The notes under the pieces were generated by a model. It searched no databases. It saw nothing but the letters and a program-made list of their open reading frames with translations, and had not been told where the DNA came from. The position numbers and the translations under genes were made by a program. 64,000 bases of DNA from Bradyrhizobium erythrophlei (GTDB taxonomy: Bacteria; Pseudomonadota; Alphaproteobacteria; Rhizobiales; Xanthobacteraceae): contig FSRD01000002.1 in NCBI GenBank assembly GCA_900129675.1, positions 62,001 to 126,000 on the forward strand, given 5' to 3'. Positions within the stretch are counted from its first letter, which is position 1. Each line of letters starts with the position of its first letter. Shown in pieces: positions 1 to 8,778 of this stretch.

Positions 1-31
1 AAAAAATCGTCGGTCCGGTTCTTTACTGAAA

Positions 32-251
32 TTCAAATTAGGCCGCTGCTTATTTCAAATTAGGCCACCATGGGTCAAAACAGGCCAGTACCGCGCAACG
101 CCGCCTAGCGGAGTATGATCGCTCGGCGGAGTTGGTATTTCCGCGGTCGGGTGCTGAAATCCCGGCAGCCTCACGTAGCAAGAGACGTGCCACGGTCGTA
201 TGACAAGCGGGCACCGGCCGAAATAGGCCACTCGCCGTTTCAAAACCGGCC
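32..251. repeat. IS21-like end with reiterated TTCAAATTAGGCC motif
   Basis: Five same-direction copies or near-copies of TTCAAATTAGGCC lie at 32-44, 54-66, 74-86, about 219-229 and about 238-251. The first three are spaced about 20-22 bases apart. Several short repeats inside a terminus are typical of IS21-family ends, where they bind the transposase. No istA or istB gene follows in the window, so this is either a remnant end or the edge of an element lying to the left. The assignment is from pattern only. Confidence 0.45.
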
Positions 252-505
252 CTGGTCAATGGAACAGATTGGAACCAACGGTTCCGATGGAACTGGCTGG
301 AAACTGTTGATAGGGTTACGTCATCGCTTGCTCCTCATGTCGCGCAGTTCCTTTGTTCGAGCCAAGGGCCGTTCCTTCGTCCCGGCCCGCAGAACGTCGA
401 TCGCGTCGCGCGCAGGGGCGGTCAAGGCCGGCCGTCGCGCTTGGCTTGCGGCGGGCGCCGGCGTTGCCAGGCCGCGCCTTGACCGCGCCGAGCACGGCGC
501 GAGGA

Positions 506-1570
506 TCACGCGGATCGGACGCCTGCATCATCGGTCCTCGTCAGCTCGAAGGCGCGTCCTTTGGCCAGCACCGCCCAGGCGATCCGGGCAAGCTTGTTGG
601 CGAGCGCGATCGCGAGCACGTTGTGGTGTAACCGCCTCTTGGCGGCTTCGATCCAGGATTTGAGCCCGTAACGTTCCCAGTCCTTTATCCTGACCAGCAC
701 AACCCATGCCGCCTGCACGAACAGAACGCGCAGGTAGCGATTGCCGCGCCTCGAGATTTTGCCGAGGATCGTGCGGTCTCCCGTCGAGATCTGCTTGGGC
801 ACCAGTCCGAGCCAGGCGCCGAAGTCGCGGCCTTTGGAGAATACGTCTCCAGTGCCGATCGCGGCCACCATGGCGCTCGAAATGATCGGCCCGATGCCGG
901 GCACCGTCATCAGGCGCGAACATGCCTGATCCTGACGGGCCAGGGCTTCGATCTCGCCGGATAGGCCATCGATGCGCTGATCCAGCTCGCGCCAGTCGCC
1001 TGCCAACTCCTCGATGACACGCAACATGCGGGGCGACAGGGCATCGGTGCGCATCGCAAGGATGGTGGGCAGTTCCGTGCGCAGGAAGCCGATCCCCTGG
1101 CGCACGGCGATCCCGCGTTCCAGCATGAAGGCGCGAATCTGGTTGATGATGCCGGTGCGTTGCGACACCAGCCGCTCGCGCACCCGATGCAGCGCCTGCA
1201 GATCCAGTTGCTCCGCGGTCTTGGTCGCCACGAACTTCATCGTCGGGCGCTGCACGGCTTCGGCAATCGCTTCGGCATCATTGAAGTCGTTCTTCTGTCC
1301 CTTGCTATAGGGGCGGACATATTTGGCCGGCATCAACCTGGCATCGTGACCAAGCGATGCGAGTTTGCGGCTCAGGTGATGGGCGCCGACGCAGGCTTCC
1401 ATGCCGACCAGGCAGGGCGGTATATTGGCGAGCCGCGCTTCCACTTGGCCACGCGACCACTTTTGCCGCAGCACGATGGCGCCGCGCGCATCGTGGCCCA
1501 CGGCGTGGAACGAGTTCTTGCCGATATCGATGCCGATCACGGCGATCGCGGTATTGGGTATCTGAGACAT
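506..1570 (-). CDS. IS110-family transposase
   Basis: A protein of about 354 residues with the two-domain layout of IS110/IS1111 recombinases. The N-terminal RuvC-like DEDD domain begins with the GIDIGKNSFH stretch and contains the acidic patch NDFNDAEAIAEA. The C-terminal Tnp_20-type domain contains MTVPGIGPIISSAMVAAIG, where the family carries its catalytic serine. The start was placed at 1570 because GGAG lies eight bases upstream on the minus strand. The open frame reaches back to 1630 but would run through a strong hairpin. No stop or frameshift is visible, so the gene appears intact. Members of this family move DNA using an RNA from the non-coding end of the element. Confidence 0.93.
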   Translation of the reverse strand: MSQIPNTAIAVIGIDIGKNSFHAVGHDARGAIVLRQKWSRGQVEARLANIPPCLVGMEACVGAHHLSRKLASLGHDARLMPAKYVRPYSKGQKNDFNDAEAIAEAVQRPTMKFVATKTAEQLDLQALHRVRERLVSQRTGIINQIRAFMLERGIAVRQGIGFLRTELPTILAMRTDALSPRMLRVIEELAGDWRELDQRIDGLSGEIEALARQDQACSRLMTVPGIGPIISSAMVAAIGTGDVFSKGRDFGAWLGLVPKQISTGDRTILGKISRRGNRYLRVLFVQAAWVVLVRIKDWERYGLKSWIEAAKRRLHHNVLAIALANKLARIAWAVLAKGRAFELTRTDDAGVRSA

Positions 1571-1572
1571 GG

Positions 1573-1631
1573 CGTGCTCCTTGTCCTTGGCGCCCCTTGC
1601 CAGCTTCGCTTGCTGGCGGGGCAGGAGCACG
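1573..1631 (-). promoter_or_regulatory. Hairpin sequestering the IS110 ribosome-binding site
   Basis: On the minus strand, CGTGCTCCT (1631-1623) is perfectly complementary to AGGAGCACG (1581-1573), which contains the Shine-Dalgarno sequence of the transposase. Inside it are two more perfect stems, GCCCC/GGGGC (1622-1618 with 1596-1592) and GCCAGC/GCTGGC (1617-1612 with 1604-1599), around a seven-base loop. The fold would hide the start signal and lower transposase translation. It could also be part of the family's bridge-type RNA. The pairing is seen directly; the role is inferred. Confidence 0.6.
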
Positions 1632-1827
1632 GCCGGACCATCCCATTACCAGACGTTGCGCGCCCCAAGGCGGGAACTGTGGTATCCTCCGTAAAACGCG
1701 ATGGGACGGTTCAATGAAGCGGCGGACCCTCAAATGGCACTTGCTGCTCGTGCTGAGCGTCCTCGTGTCCTGCGATTGCACACGGATCTGAAGATAGCTC
1801 TCCCGGGTCTCGAGGAGGACCAACGTC

Positions 1828-2997
1828 GTGAAGCGGGACTTCGACCTCATCGTCTATGGCGCGACGGGTTACACTGGCCGTCTCATCGCCGAATATCTGG
1901 CGACGTCCTATCGCGGCGACGATGCTCCGTCCTGGGCGATCGCGGGACGCTCGACCGACAAGCTCCAGAAGGTGCGTGCCGACATCGGCGCACCAGACGA
2001 TTTGCCTTTGGTTAAGGCGGATGCCGCCGAGCCGGCGAGCCTGCGTTCGATGTGCGAGCGTGCAGCCGTGATCATCACAGCGGTCGGGCCTTACCAGCTC
2101 CACGGTCCCGAGCTTGTGGCGGCCTGCGCGGCCACGGGCACGGCCTATGTTGATCTGTGCGGCGAACCGGCTTGGATGCGGCGCATGATCGACGCCCATC
2201 ACGAAGAGGCGAAACGGACCGGCGCGCGCATCGTCTTCTCCTGCGGCTTCGATTCCATCCCGTTCGATCTCGGCGTGCTCACGTTGCAGGAGAAGGCGCG
2301 CGAGAAATTCGGACGCCCGGCGCGGCGGGTCAAAGCCCGCCTGCGCAAGGTGAAAGGCGGCATGTCTGGCGGCACCGCGGCGAGCGCTGGGGCGACGTTG
2401 GCCGCCGCCGCGCGCGACCCGGCCCTGATCCGGCTGCTGACCGATCCCTTCGCGTTGACGCCGGGGTTCACCGGGCCGTCTCAGCCGTCTGGCCTCATCC
2501 CCGAATACGACCCGAGCATGAACGTGTGGCTCGTGCCGTTCCCAATGGCGCCGATCAACACCAAGAACGTGCACCGCACGAATTTCCTGTTGGGTCATCC
2601 CTACGGCACGGACTTCGTTTACGACGAGATGATGGTCGCGCCGGGATTTGGGGAAATCGCGCGCGTGACGACGGAGACCTTCGCCACGATGGTTTCCTTG
2701 TTCGGGACCGGCGGTCTCAAACCCGGCGCAGGCCCGACTCGGGAAGAGCGCGAGAAGGGCTTCTACGACATCCTCTTCCTGGGCGAGCTGCCGGATGGCC
2801 GACGGGTCGAGGCGGTAGTCACGGGCGACCGCGATCCGGGCTACGGCTCGACCAGCAAGATGATCGCCGAGAGCGCTCTCTGCCTCGTGCGCGACGTGCA
2901 GGGCGAGGGCGGCACCTGGACGCCCGGCGCGCTGATGGGTCCGGCGTTGCGCAAGCGTCTGAAGGAGCGCGCCGGCCTCACCTTCAGCGCGCGTTGA
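1828..2997 (+). CDS. Saccharopine dehydrogenase-like NAD(P)-binding oxidoreductase
   Basis: A 389-residue protein opening with a Rossmann dinucleotide-binding segment, LIVYGATGYTGRLIAEYL (residues about 6-24). It has the full-length layout of the saccharopine dehydrogenase-like/trans-acting enoyl reductase family, including the AVGPYQLHGPELVAACAATG and YVDLCGEP motifs. These proteins are usually annotated as cytosolic oxidoreductases of unknown substrate. The GTG start at 1828 is preceded by GAGGAGGA (1812-1819). It reads away from the IS110 gene with a short gap and has no obvious operon partner. The precise reaction cannot be told from sequence. Confidence 0.85.
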   Translation: MKRDFDLIVYGATGYTGRLIAEYLATSYRGDDAPSWAIAGRSTDKLQKVRADIGAPDDLPLVKADAAEPASLRSMCERAAVIITAVGPYQLHGPELVAACAATGTAYVDLCGEPAWMRRMIDAHHEEAKRTGARIVFSCGFDSIPFDLGVLTLQEKAREKFGRPARRVKARLRKVKGGMSGGTAASAGATLAAAARDPALIRLLTDPFALTPGFTGPSQPSGLIPEYDPSMNVWLVPFPMAPINTKNVHRTNFLLGHPYGTDFVYDEMMVAPGFGEIARVTTETFATMVSLFGTGGLKPGAGPTREEREKGFYDILFLGELPDGRRVEAVVTGDRDPGYGSTSKMIAESALCLVRDVQGEGGTWTPGALMGPALRKRLKERAGLTFSAR

Positions 2998-3408
2998 GGT
3001 AACGCTCGGGACCGCAGCGGCGTGCTGGATTACGTGGATCGTAACCAACGAAAGCGCGGCTGGGCGAGCGCGAGCCTCAAATACGGTTCAAGGGCCGCTT
3101 CTGGCCCTGATTGGAAGAACGCGGCGACCATTGGATACGTCGGCTTCCGCGCGTAGACCGGACGCGGCTGGCGCCGGCCCGGACTTCCGCGTCTGACCCC
3201 CCGAATACGGGCGCGGTCTTCCCGGGCACGCTTCTCGCAGCTCTCGCCGCCCGCGTTCGACCGCTTCGCATGCCGGGTTGAGGTGCAATCGCACGCGAAT
3301 CTTCGAACGCGCACGCGACTCATCTAGCCCTCTGCGGACCACACGTCCTGCGTACATTTTGGCCCGCCGGGCCTGCGCTTGGCAGGTTTTGCTTATGTCA
3401 CGCCATTT
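2998..3408. other. Intergenic stretch without recognisable gene
   Basis: About 410 bases of GC-rich sequence between two genes. The open frames here have no convincing ribosome-binding sites and low-complexity, arginine-rich translations, so none is called. I see no repeat, RNA gene or terminator that I can support. Confidence 0.5.
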
Positions 3409-3831
3409 CTAGATGGCAGAAGCGGGCGTGCTACGGTTTGAGTGCTCCTCGGCAGTGGGGGTCGCGTGTTCCGGCTGATGTGTGACCGGAAGCTGCAATA
3501 CAGTCGCCCGCTGGCCGCTTGAGAGATGCGTCACGAGAACGACGTTGCCGTCTGGCAATTCGAGCGCGTCATGATGCCGGTAGGCATTGTGCTGATCTAT
3601 CTTGCGAAATCGAGCAACTCTGAAGTTGGTGGCCTTGGTCCGAATCCAGCTTTGATCGTGTTTCACGTCTTGATCAAAAGCCAATTCGGTCCCCGGAAGT
3701 AGGCAAACCGCCACGTTCGGTTCCCCTTCCGCCGCAAAGCCGCGGGTCCCTCCTGAAAATGACGTTGTGATAAGCATCTCGCCAACCTTTGCGGGACGAG
3801 ACGCGACAGCGTGCAGACTATAGTCACACAT
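3409..3831 (-). CDS. Conserved hypothetical protein (MCDYSLHAVASRPAKVG type)
   Basis: A 140-residue soluble protein without signal peptide or membrane segment. The ATG at 3831 has GAGGAG about ten bases upstream, a good ribosome-binding site. The opening MCDYSLHAVASRPAKVGE is one I associate with small hypothetical proteins widespread in Bradyrhizobium, but no function is known to me. It is monocistronic and faces the IS-rich region. Confidence that it is a real gene is high; nothing supports a role. Confidence 0.75.
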   Translation of the reverse strand: MCDYSLHAVASRPAKVGEMLITTSFSGGTRGFAAEGEPNVAVCLLPGTELAFDQDVKHDQSWIRTKATNFRVARFRKIDQHNAYRHHDALELPDGNVVLVTHLSSGQRATVLQLPVTHQPEHATPTAEEHSNRSTPASAI

Positions 3832-3989
3832 CAGATTTTGCTCCTCTTTCGAGATAGCGCACCCGCACCCGCGGTGGCGCGGGCGTCTATCAGTGTGGTC
3901 CGGTGGTGAATATTACCCAGCTTGTGGGCAATTCTACGGCCCGCCTCAATTCAAGTATTACAAAATCCGCCGGTTCACGCCGGCGCGCC

Positions 3990-4238
3990 TTACTGCGGCG
4001 GGTGCAAATCGCCTTGAAGCCAGCGTCCAAGACCCTTGGACTTCATGGGGTTTTCATACGCGGCCAGGGTCTTGAGTACCTGATTGCAGATAGCGCATTC
4101 AAACGTATGCAAGTCGACGCCCCGGGCGCGTGCTGGCTCGATGCTGACGAGCATCATCGGGGCCTTGCACTTCGGACAGGCGGGGCGCTCAATTGCAACG
4201 AATGGAATGACGGACGACAGGCGTTGACACTGGGGCAT
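3990..4238 (-). CDS. Small zinc-ribbon hypothetical protein
   Basis: An 82-residue protein with two cysteine pairs, CPKC and CAIC, spaced about 25 residues apart, which would form a zinc ribbon. The start at 4238 (MPQCQRL) was preferred to the upstream ATG at 4271 because GAGGGAAG lies just before it. The rest of the protein is polar, with no membrane segment. Such short zinc ribbons are common in rhizobia and their function is unknown. The gene stands alone, convergent with nothing obvious. Confidence 0.72.
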   Translation of the reverse strand: MPQCQRLSSVIPFVAIERPACPKCKAPMMLVSIEPARARGVDLHTFECAICNQVLKTLAAYENPMKSKGLGRWLQGDLHPPQ

Positions 4239-4397
4239 GATGCTTCCCTCGAATAGGCGGGAGCGCAACACTCTCTGTCACCGGTAATGCCTGGGAGGCG
4301 GAGCGGTGATTGTCTGATTATGCGCCTCCAGGGATATCAAAAGCGAGTTAATTCGCGATATTTGGAAGGAAGGTAGGCACCAGCCCATAGTCGGGGC

Positions 4398-4424
4398 CCC
4401 GCCGGCTCACCCCCGGCGGGTTTT
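4398..4424 (+). terminator. Terminator-like hairpin in the cold-shock leader
   Basis: CCCGCCGG (4398-4405) pairs perfectly with CCGGCGGG (4413-4420) across a seven-base loop, followed by TTTT. It lies about 65 bases before the cold-shock gene on the same strand. It could end upstream transcription or act as a leader attenuator. A similar motif (CGCCGG, spacer, CGGCG) also occurs near 3970-3988 and 4711-4731, so it may instead be one copy of a small palindromic repeat. Confidence 0.5.
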
Positions 4425-4487
4425 GGTTGCCTTCCACATCGGCATGAGGCTGTCTTTAGGTCCTATCGGATATGGGAGACGACCAAG

Positions 4488-4691
4488 GTGGCAACTGGAA
4501 CGGTGAAGTGGTTCAACGCGACAAAGGGTTATGGATTCATTCAGCCCGATAACGGCAGTAAGGATGTGTTCGTGCACATCTCCGCGGTCGAGAAAGCTGG
4601 GCTCAGCACACTCAATGAGGGTGCAAAGGTGAGCTATGAGGAAGTGCCCAACAAGGGGAAGACTTCGGCGGAGAATTTGAGGGTCGGGTAA
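4488..4691 (+). CDS. Cold-shock protein (CspA family)
   Basis: A 67-residue cold-shock domain protein, the normal length of the family. The RNA-binding motifs are intact: GTVKWFNATKGYGFI (RNP1 region, residues 4-18) and DVFVHISAV (RNP2 region, 26-34). The GTG start at 4488 follows a GGGAGACGA leader. These proteins bind single-stranded RNA and DNA in the cytosol and act as RNA chaperones; many copies exist per alphaproteobacterial genome, not all cold-induced. The leader carries a terminator-like hairpin, hinting at post-transcriptional control. It is monocistronic. Confidence 0.95.
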   Translation: MATGTVKWFNATKGYGFIQPDNGSKDVFVHISAVEKAGLSTLNEGAKVSYEEVPNKGKTSAENLRVG

Positions 4692-4870
4692 CTTCGGAAG
4701 GGCATGGCGAAGCCCGCCGGCTCACGCCGGAGGGGGGCGCGCGCGGCTCGCTGCGCCGGGTATCTGCAGTCCCAATTGCGCGTCGCATCGAGGCTTTGGA
4801 ACCTTTGAAGGCATTGTATGCCGAGATATCCGTCACTGGCGGATGATTCATGGGGCTTCGCACCCAAACG

Positions 4871-5195
4871 CCGGTAGTGGATCAGTTTGATTGTGGCGGC
4901 GGGTTTCCACTTGTTTCGGAGTGCCGTAGGCGCATATTCCGAGAATGGCGACAATTGTCCGATGCAATTGCGGCGCTGAGTACAAACGCACTGAAGCAAA
5001 GTTCTTAGTACCGCACACCGGTCACGCATCCTGTAAAGTCTGCGGGGCCACGCTAGAGTCTTGGTTGGAAAGCACCCACGTTGCCACATTCGAGCTGTTC
5101 AAACGTCCAGACGGAAAGCCCGGTAGTGGGTCAGTTTGATTGTGGCAGGATGACTGGCTTGAACGGCAGCGCCGGAGGCGCATATTTGGAAAATG
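4871..5195 (+). repeat. Duplicated leader in front of two small genes
   Basis: The block at about 4871-4947 (CGGTAGTGGATCAGTTTGATTG, then GCGCATATT just before an ATG) recurs at about 5121-5195 (CGGTAGTGGGTCAGTTTGATTG, then GCGCATATT just before the next ATG). Middle parts are diverged. The second copy also supplies the last codons of the first gene. It may be a shared promoter or leader carried by a small mobile or duplicating gene cassette. Confidence 0.6.
4945..5139 (+). CDS. Small zinc-ribbon hypothetical protein
   Basis: A 64-residue protein beginning MATIVRCNCGAEYKRTEAKF with two cysteine pairs, CNC (residues 7-9) and CKVC (about 31-34), likely a zinc ribbon. The C-terminal residues GSGSV are encoded by the repeat that forms the leader of the next gene, so the end may have been altered by duplication. 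I recall similar small proteins in Bradyrhizobium without known function. The ribosome-binding site is weak (GAGAATG immediately at the start). Confidence 0.65.
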   Translation: MATIVRCNCGAEYKRTEAKFLVPHTGHASCKVCGATLESWLESTHVATFELFKRPDGKPGSGSV

Positions 5196-5387
5196 AACCC
5201 CGATTTGTTTGCGCCGTTGACCCACGAAGAATTCGTCTCGTTGCGGGACTGCGCTAAGGGTTTGATGCACCGGACAATCCCAGCCGAACACAAAGACCGA
5301 CTGATCCAACTAGGGTACATACAGGAATTGTCGGGCGGACTTCGACTAACGAACGCTGGCAGGCTGAGGATTGCGGAAGGCAAATGA
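5193..5387 (+). CDS. Small hypothetical protein
   Basis: A 64-residue protein (MNPDLFAPLTHEEFVSLRDC at the start) with predicted helical content and a C-terminal segment, LGYIQELSGGLRLTNAGRLR, that resembles the wing of winged-helix folds. This is only a visual likeness. It has the same leader as the preceding small gene, starting at the same offset from the repeat. There is no signal peptide. Function unknown. Confidence 0.55.
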   Translation: MNPDLFAPLTHEEFVSLRDCAKGLMHRTIPAEHKDRLIQLGYIQELSGGLRLTNAGRLRIAEGK

Positions 5388-5417
5388 CCGACAAGCACCC
5401 CAAACGCCCAAGGGACC

Positions 5418-5768
5418 TTGAGGGCCCCTTGTGGCGTGTGCGCCATAATGCCGCGCAGATGGCTTGCGCGACGTCCCCGCTGGGCGTTCCACTTCACCCC
5501 AACCTCGGCGTCCGGGTTCAACGCCGCGGAAGGCTTCTTCGCCAAGCTCACAAGGTGCCGCCTCAAGCGCGGCGTCTTCCGCTCCCTCGTCGATCTCCAG
5601 GTCGCTATCAATCGGTTCCTTGCTGAGACCAACTCCACCCCAAAGCCCTTCGTCTGGACCGCAGATCCAAAACGCGTGCTGGCCGCTTTCAAGCGAGAGA
5701 AGGAAGCGTTAGAGTCAATCCACAAGCAAAGCAGAAAATCGGCGTTTAAAAGATCGCTAAGGCGTTGA
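5418..5768 (+). pseudogene. C-terminal fragment of an IS630-type transposase
   Basis: From about 5454 the frame reads like the end of an IS630 transposase: PRWAFHFTPTSAS, then NAAEGFFAKLTR containing the last acidic residue of the DDE triad, then FRSLVDLQVAINRFLAETN. The usual SWLNAVEGFF motif is degraded to SGFNAAEGFF. The N-terminal helix-turn-helix and the first two catalytic aspartates are missing. It is a different subgroup from the intact copy at 6552-7709 and cannot move by itself. Confidence 0.8.
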
Positions 5769-5888
5769 AGCGAACCCCATGTGCGACGGGTGTGAAAGCC
5801 GCGAAGCTTGGCGTGTCGCTCGATACGATACGCGAGGGTATCCGCTGACGACCTTGCGGCACCTACACATCCCGCGACATGCCAAACA

Positions 5889-6287
5889 TCATTGGCAGAT
5901 TCCGCTGAGGGCTGAAAAAAGCCCGCGATGCGACCGAACGGCAATGATCATGGGTTTCTCGCGCCCTATTTTGAATTCGTAGACTGCAATTTCATAAAGG
6001 AGCCGCGACCCAACGTAGCCAAGGGTCACGAAGGCGTTTTCTTGCGAACCCTTTTGAGCAACTTCCCATCGATTTGCAGCCGACAACGCATCGCCGACAG
6101 CATTGCCGGTTTCTTTGTCGATCGATACTTGGCGTTTAAAAGGCGCACTCGGCGCGGGCCGAACAAGTCCCTCGTCATTTACCCGCACCCATTCCTTAAT
6201 TTCACACGAATAGACCTCGGCCACGGCTCCGGTCGGGCACACAGCAAGGGCCGCCACAATGGCTGCAAATGTGGTGTTGAGTTTCAA
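5889..6287 (-). CDS. Secreted hypothetical protein
   Basis: A 132-residue protein with a typical Sec signal peptide: a charged start (MKLN), a hydrophobic core FAAIVAALAVC and a probable cleavage after AVA near residue 23. The mature part has two cysteines (YSC near the start and GIC near the end) that could form a disulfide in the periplasm. The start is TTG at 6287, with only a weak AAGTGA upstream. No family is recognised. It lies isolated between transposase sequences. Confidence 0.6.
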   Translation of the reverse strand: MKLNTTFAAIVAALAVCPTGAVAEVYSCEIKEWVRVNDEGLVRPAPSAPFKRQVSIDKETGNAVGDALSAANRWEVAQKGSQENAFVTLGYVGSRLLYEIAVYEFKIGREKPMIIAVRSHRGLFSALSGICQ

Positions 6288-6551
6288 TCAAATCACTTTT
6301 CGAATTGGCTTGTTACTCTCCCTTAGCGGCACAAGAATCCATTATCGCAAGCATTGCAGTGGCAAGGTTACCGTCGCGAGTACTCCCGTGCAATAATCAG
6401 CACTCGCGTTGGACACGCCGTGAAAAACTGTACCACGTGAACGACCACGAAAGTGCTAACCGGGTTGGGATTGCGGTTTTTTCCTCGGGTCAGCTATCGC
6501 TCAAGCGCCGTCAACAGCGACTAGGTCAGCGTTTCCTTGGTTTGAATCATA

Positions 6552-7709
6552 TCAGGCAGCCTCGGCGAGTTTGTAAGACCAGGTGTGGACGACGGGGTGG
6601 CGATTGACGTCCTTGATGCCGAGCATGATGCGCTCCTTTAGCTCCTGTTTTGATGCTACGCGGATGTGGCGCAGGACGGAGCGGGCGAACTTGGAGAAGA
6701 AGCCCTCGATGAGGTTGAGCCACGAGCCGTGTTTGGGCGTGAAGGTGAACGCGAAGCGGCCGCTCGGTTGAGTAGCGAGCCAAGCTTGGGTTTCTCGGGA
6801 GATATGTGCCGAGTGGTTGTCCAGGATCAGCTTGATCGCTGTACCGGCCGGGTAAGCGGCATTGAGAAGTTTGAGGAATTCAATGAACTCGCGACTGCGG
6901 TGGCGGTCTTTGACCAGGGCGTGGACCTTGCCGGTGAGCAGATCGATCCCGGCCAACAGGCTGAGCGTGCCATGGCGCTTGTACTCATGGTCGCGTGAGA
7001 ATGTCGCGTAGGTGCCAGGCACCGGCGGCAAATCCGGCGACGTGGTCGCGATCGCCTGGATTCCCGGCTTCTCGTCGTAGGAGACAATCGCTACCGGCTT
7101 GCGCGATGTTTTAGGCTTTTTCTTCGCCTTGGCCGCGGCCTTTTTCAGGACCTGGACCTCGCGATAGACGCACAGAACTTCCGCCATCTTCTGTTCGAAC
7201 TCGGCGTCGCGGCGTTCCAGATAGTAACGTACCTTATGCGGTTTGATCTCCTCTTGACCGAGAATCTTGCACACCGTGCCCTGGACAAGATTGGCGAGGC
7301 ATCCGTGTCCCGCTGCCGCCCCGTGTTCGCGCGCATGGCGCGCCAGCAGACGCGTCGTCCACAACTCGTGCGGATAGCCGTGATCCTTGGCCTTGTCGCA
7401 CGCCAACGACACCAGCCAGGCCTTGGCCTCCGGCGTAATCGTTGGCTCCTTGCCCGGTCTGGGTCGGTCATCAAGCGCCATCAACGGCCCATAGGCCAGC
7501 GCCCGCTCGATGCAGCGTTGGACCGTCTGGTGATGCACCCCCACCCGCTGTCCAACGGCAAAAAAAGACGGGTTCTCGCTATAGGCCAGAAGCATCTGCG
7601 CACGCTGCACCTGGCTCGCCGGCTCGGTGCGGGACCGGGAAATGCTGATCAGACGCAAAACGTCCTCATCTGTCATCACCACCTCAAGCGCTCGCCGCCA
7701 TGTTGCCAT
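6552..7709 (-). CDS. IS630-family transposase (intact)
   Basis: A 385-residue transposase with an N-terminal helix-turn-helix (about residues 25-70, VGQRVGVHHQTVQRCIERAL) and a complete DDE domain. The catalytic segments are SYDEKPG, LDNHSAH and SWLNLIEGFF. The ATG at 7709 follows GAGGAG. Full length and no stop suggest an active copy. Imperfect inverted ends may lie near 6529-6545 and 7737-7752 (TTTCCT..GTTTGA against ATTCCT.GTTTGA), but I could not fix the borders or the TA target duplication. Confidence 0.93.
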   Translation of the reverse strand: MATWRRALEVVMTDEDVLRLISISRSRTEPASQVQRAQMLLAYSENPSFFAVGQRVGVHHQTVQRCIERALAYGPLMALDDRPRPGKEPTITPEAKAWLVSLACDKAKDHGYPHELWTTRLLARHAREHGAAAGHGCLANLVQGTVCKILGQEEIKPHKVRYYLERRDAEFEQKMAEVLCVYREVQVLKKAAAKAKKKPKTSRKPVAIVSYDEKPGIQAIATTSPDLPPVPGTYATFSRDHEYKRHGTLSLLAGIDLLTGKVHALVKDRHRSREFIEFLKLLNAAYPAGTAIKLILDNHSAHISRETQAWLATQPSGRFAFTFTPKHGSWLNLIEGFFSKFARSVLRHIRVASKQELKERIMLGIKDVNRHPVVHTWSYKLAEAA

Positions 7710-7826
7710 GATCTCGCTCCTCGTTCAGCTCTTCTCAAACGAGGAATCCACCAACATGCTTCCCGTTCCATAAATGCTGGCATTCTCAATGCCGGTTTCA
7801 TGGAATCGATCGTCTAGGGGGCGAAC

Positions 7827-8510
7827 ATGTACGAAGTTCTGATATTGCTGGTTCTGGTAAATTTAGGCTTCACCAGCCACATCTGGCGAACGGTCAGGCG
7901 TGGCCCTAAGCGGAAATTTCTAGGTAAGCTGCTAAATGGCAAGCCCATCACGCCCAATCATACACCGTCTTCGTTACAAAACGGCATCGAGCTACGAATC
8001 ACCGACGAGGATCGACGGTTCTTCTCCGATTTCGAGATGTTTTCCGACGCTCTAAACCACAGGTTCGAGCCAAACGAGCCATGGCGGTTGCAAGAACGAC
8101 CTGACACTGAACTCACAGGCCGCGAGGAACCAGAGTACGGTCGTCGCTACGAGATTTTCTATAGCGAATATAGCGTTGGAAACCTGCAGATTTTTGCGAG
8201 CCATCACTACGGCCCCACTGATCCACAGGTCGGAACCGAAATCGAGTTGCAGTACGCTCGATTGCTGCCGTTTGGCGAAATCAACAGGTTCGTTTCTGCT
8301 ATCGCTAACTTCACGGCATCAGGAAACGCAGAAGAAGCTCAGCGTGTAAAAAATACGATTCATGAAACGATGCTCAATGAGCTTTGGCAGCATGAGTTCG
8401 AGCCCGACCTAGATAGCCGGAATAGCGGCGGATCAATCGAGCTTCGGTTTGATGGATCAGCGGCGGCTTTTTTGAGGACTTCAACAAACCGGAAAGCCCG
8501 CTCGATCTAA
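7827..8510 (+). CDS. Membrane-anchored hypothetical protein
   Basis: A 227-residue protein with one N-terminal hydrophobic segment (VLILLVLVNLGFTSHIW, residues about 4-20) followed by a charged, soluble domain rich in acidic and aromatic residues. It starts at an ATG behind GGGGGCG. The hydrophobic stretch lacks a clear cleavage site, so it is likely an anchor. The protein matches no family I know. It lies between an IS630 and an IS5 copy and could have lost neighbours to these insertions. Confidence 0.62.
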   Translation: MYEVLILLVLVNLGFTSHIWRTVRRGPKRKFLGKLLNGKPITPNHTPSSLQNGIELRITDEDRRFFSDFEMFSDALNHRFEPNEPWRLQERPDTELTGREEPEYGRRYEIFYSEYSVGNLQIFASHHYGPTDPQVGTEIELQYARLLPFGEINRFVSAIANFTASGNAEEAQRVKNTIHETMLNELWQHEFEPDLDSRNSGGSIELRFDGSAAAFLRTSTNRKARSI

Positions 8511-8778
8511 CAGGACCATCCAAGCCAACTCCGCTCCAAAACCGACATCGTCGCTCTCGGCCTTGGAATCTAAAAGCTCGGTGATCAGAAACAGGTCACG
8601 GAACGTCTGAACCTGGCGGGAAGGGTTGTCGGATAAACAGCAGAAAACACTTGCTCATGCTGAGGTTTTCTCAGTTTGACCCAAACGGTCATTGGCTAGA
8701 GCCTGTCCTCAATTAGCGGATTCCCAAGAGGTTCCCCAAGTGATTCATGGGAGGTCAACTTGATTCGGAGTTGACTGA

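Noticed and set aside
1711..3048. A 445-codon open frame on the minus strand
   Set aside because: Antisense to the saccharopine dehydrogenase-like gene, which has a proper ribosome-binding site and Rossmann motif.
5099..5944. A 281-codon open frame on the minus strand
   Set aside because: It runs antisense through the IS630 fragment and a small hypothetical gene and has no coding features of its own.
6529..7752. Exact borders of the IS630 element
   Set aside because: Only a gapped similarity of about 15 bases between the two sides was found and no TA target duplication could be confirmed.
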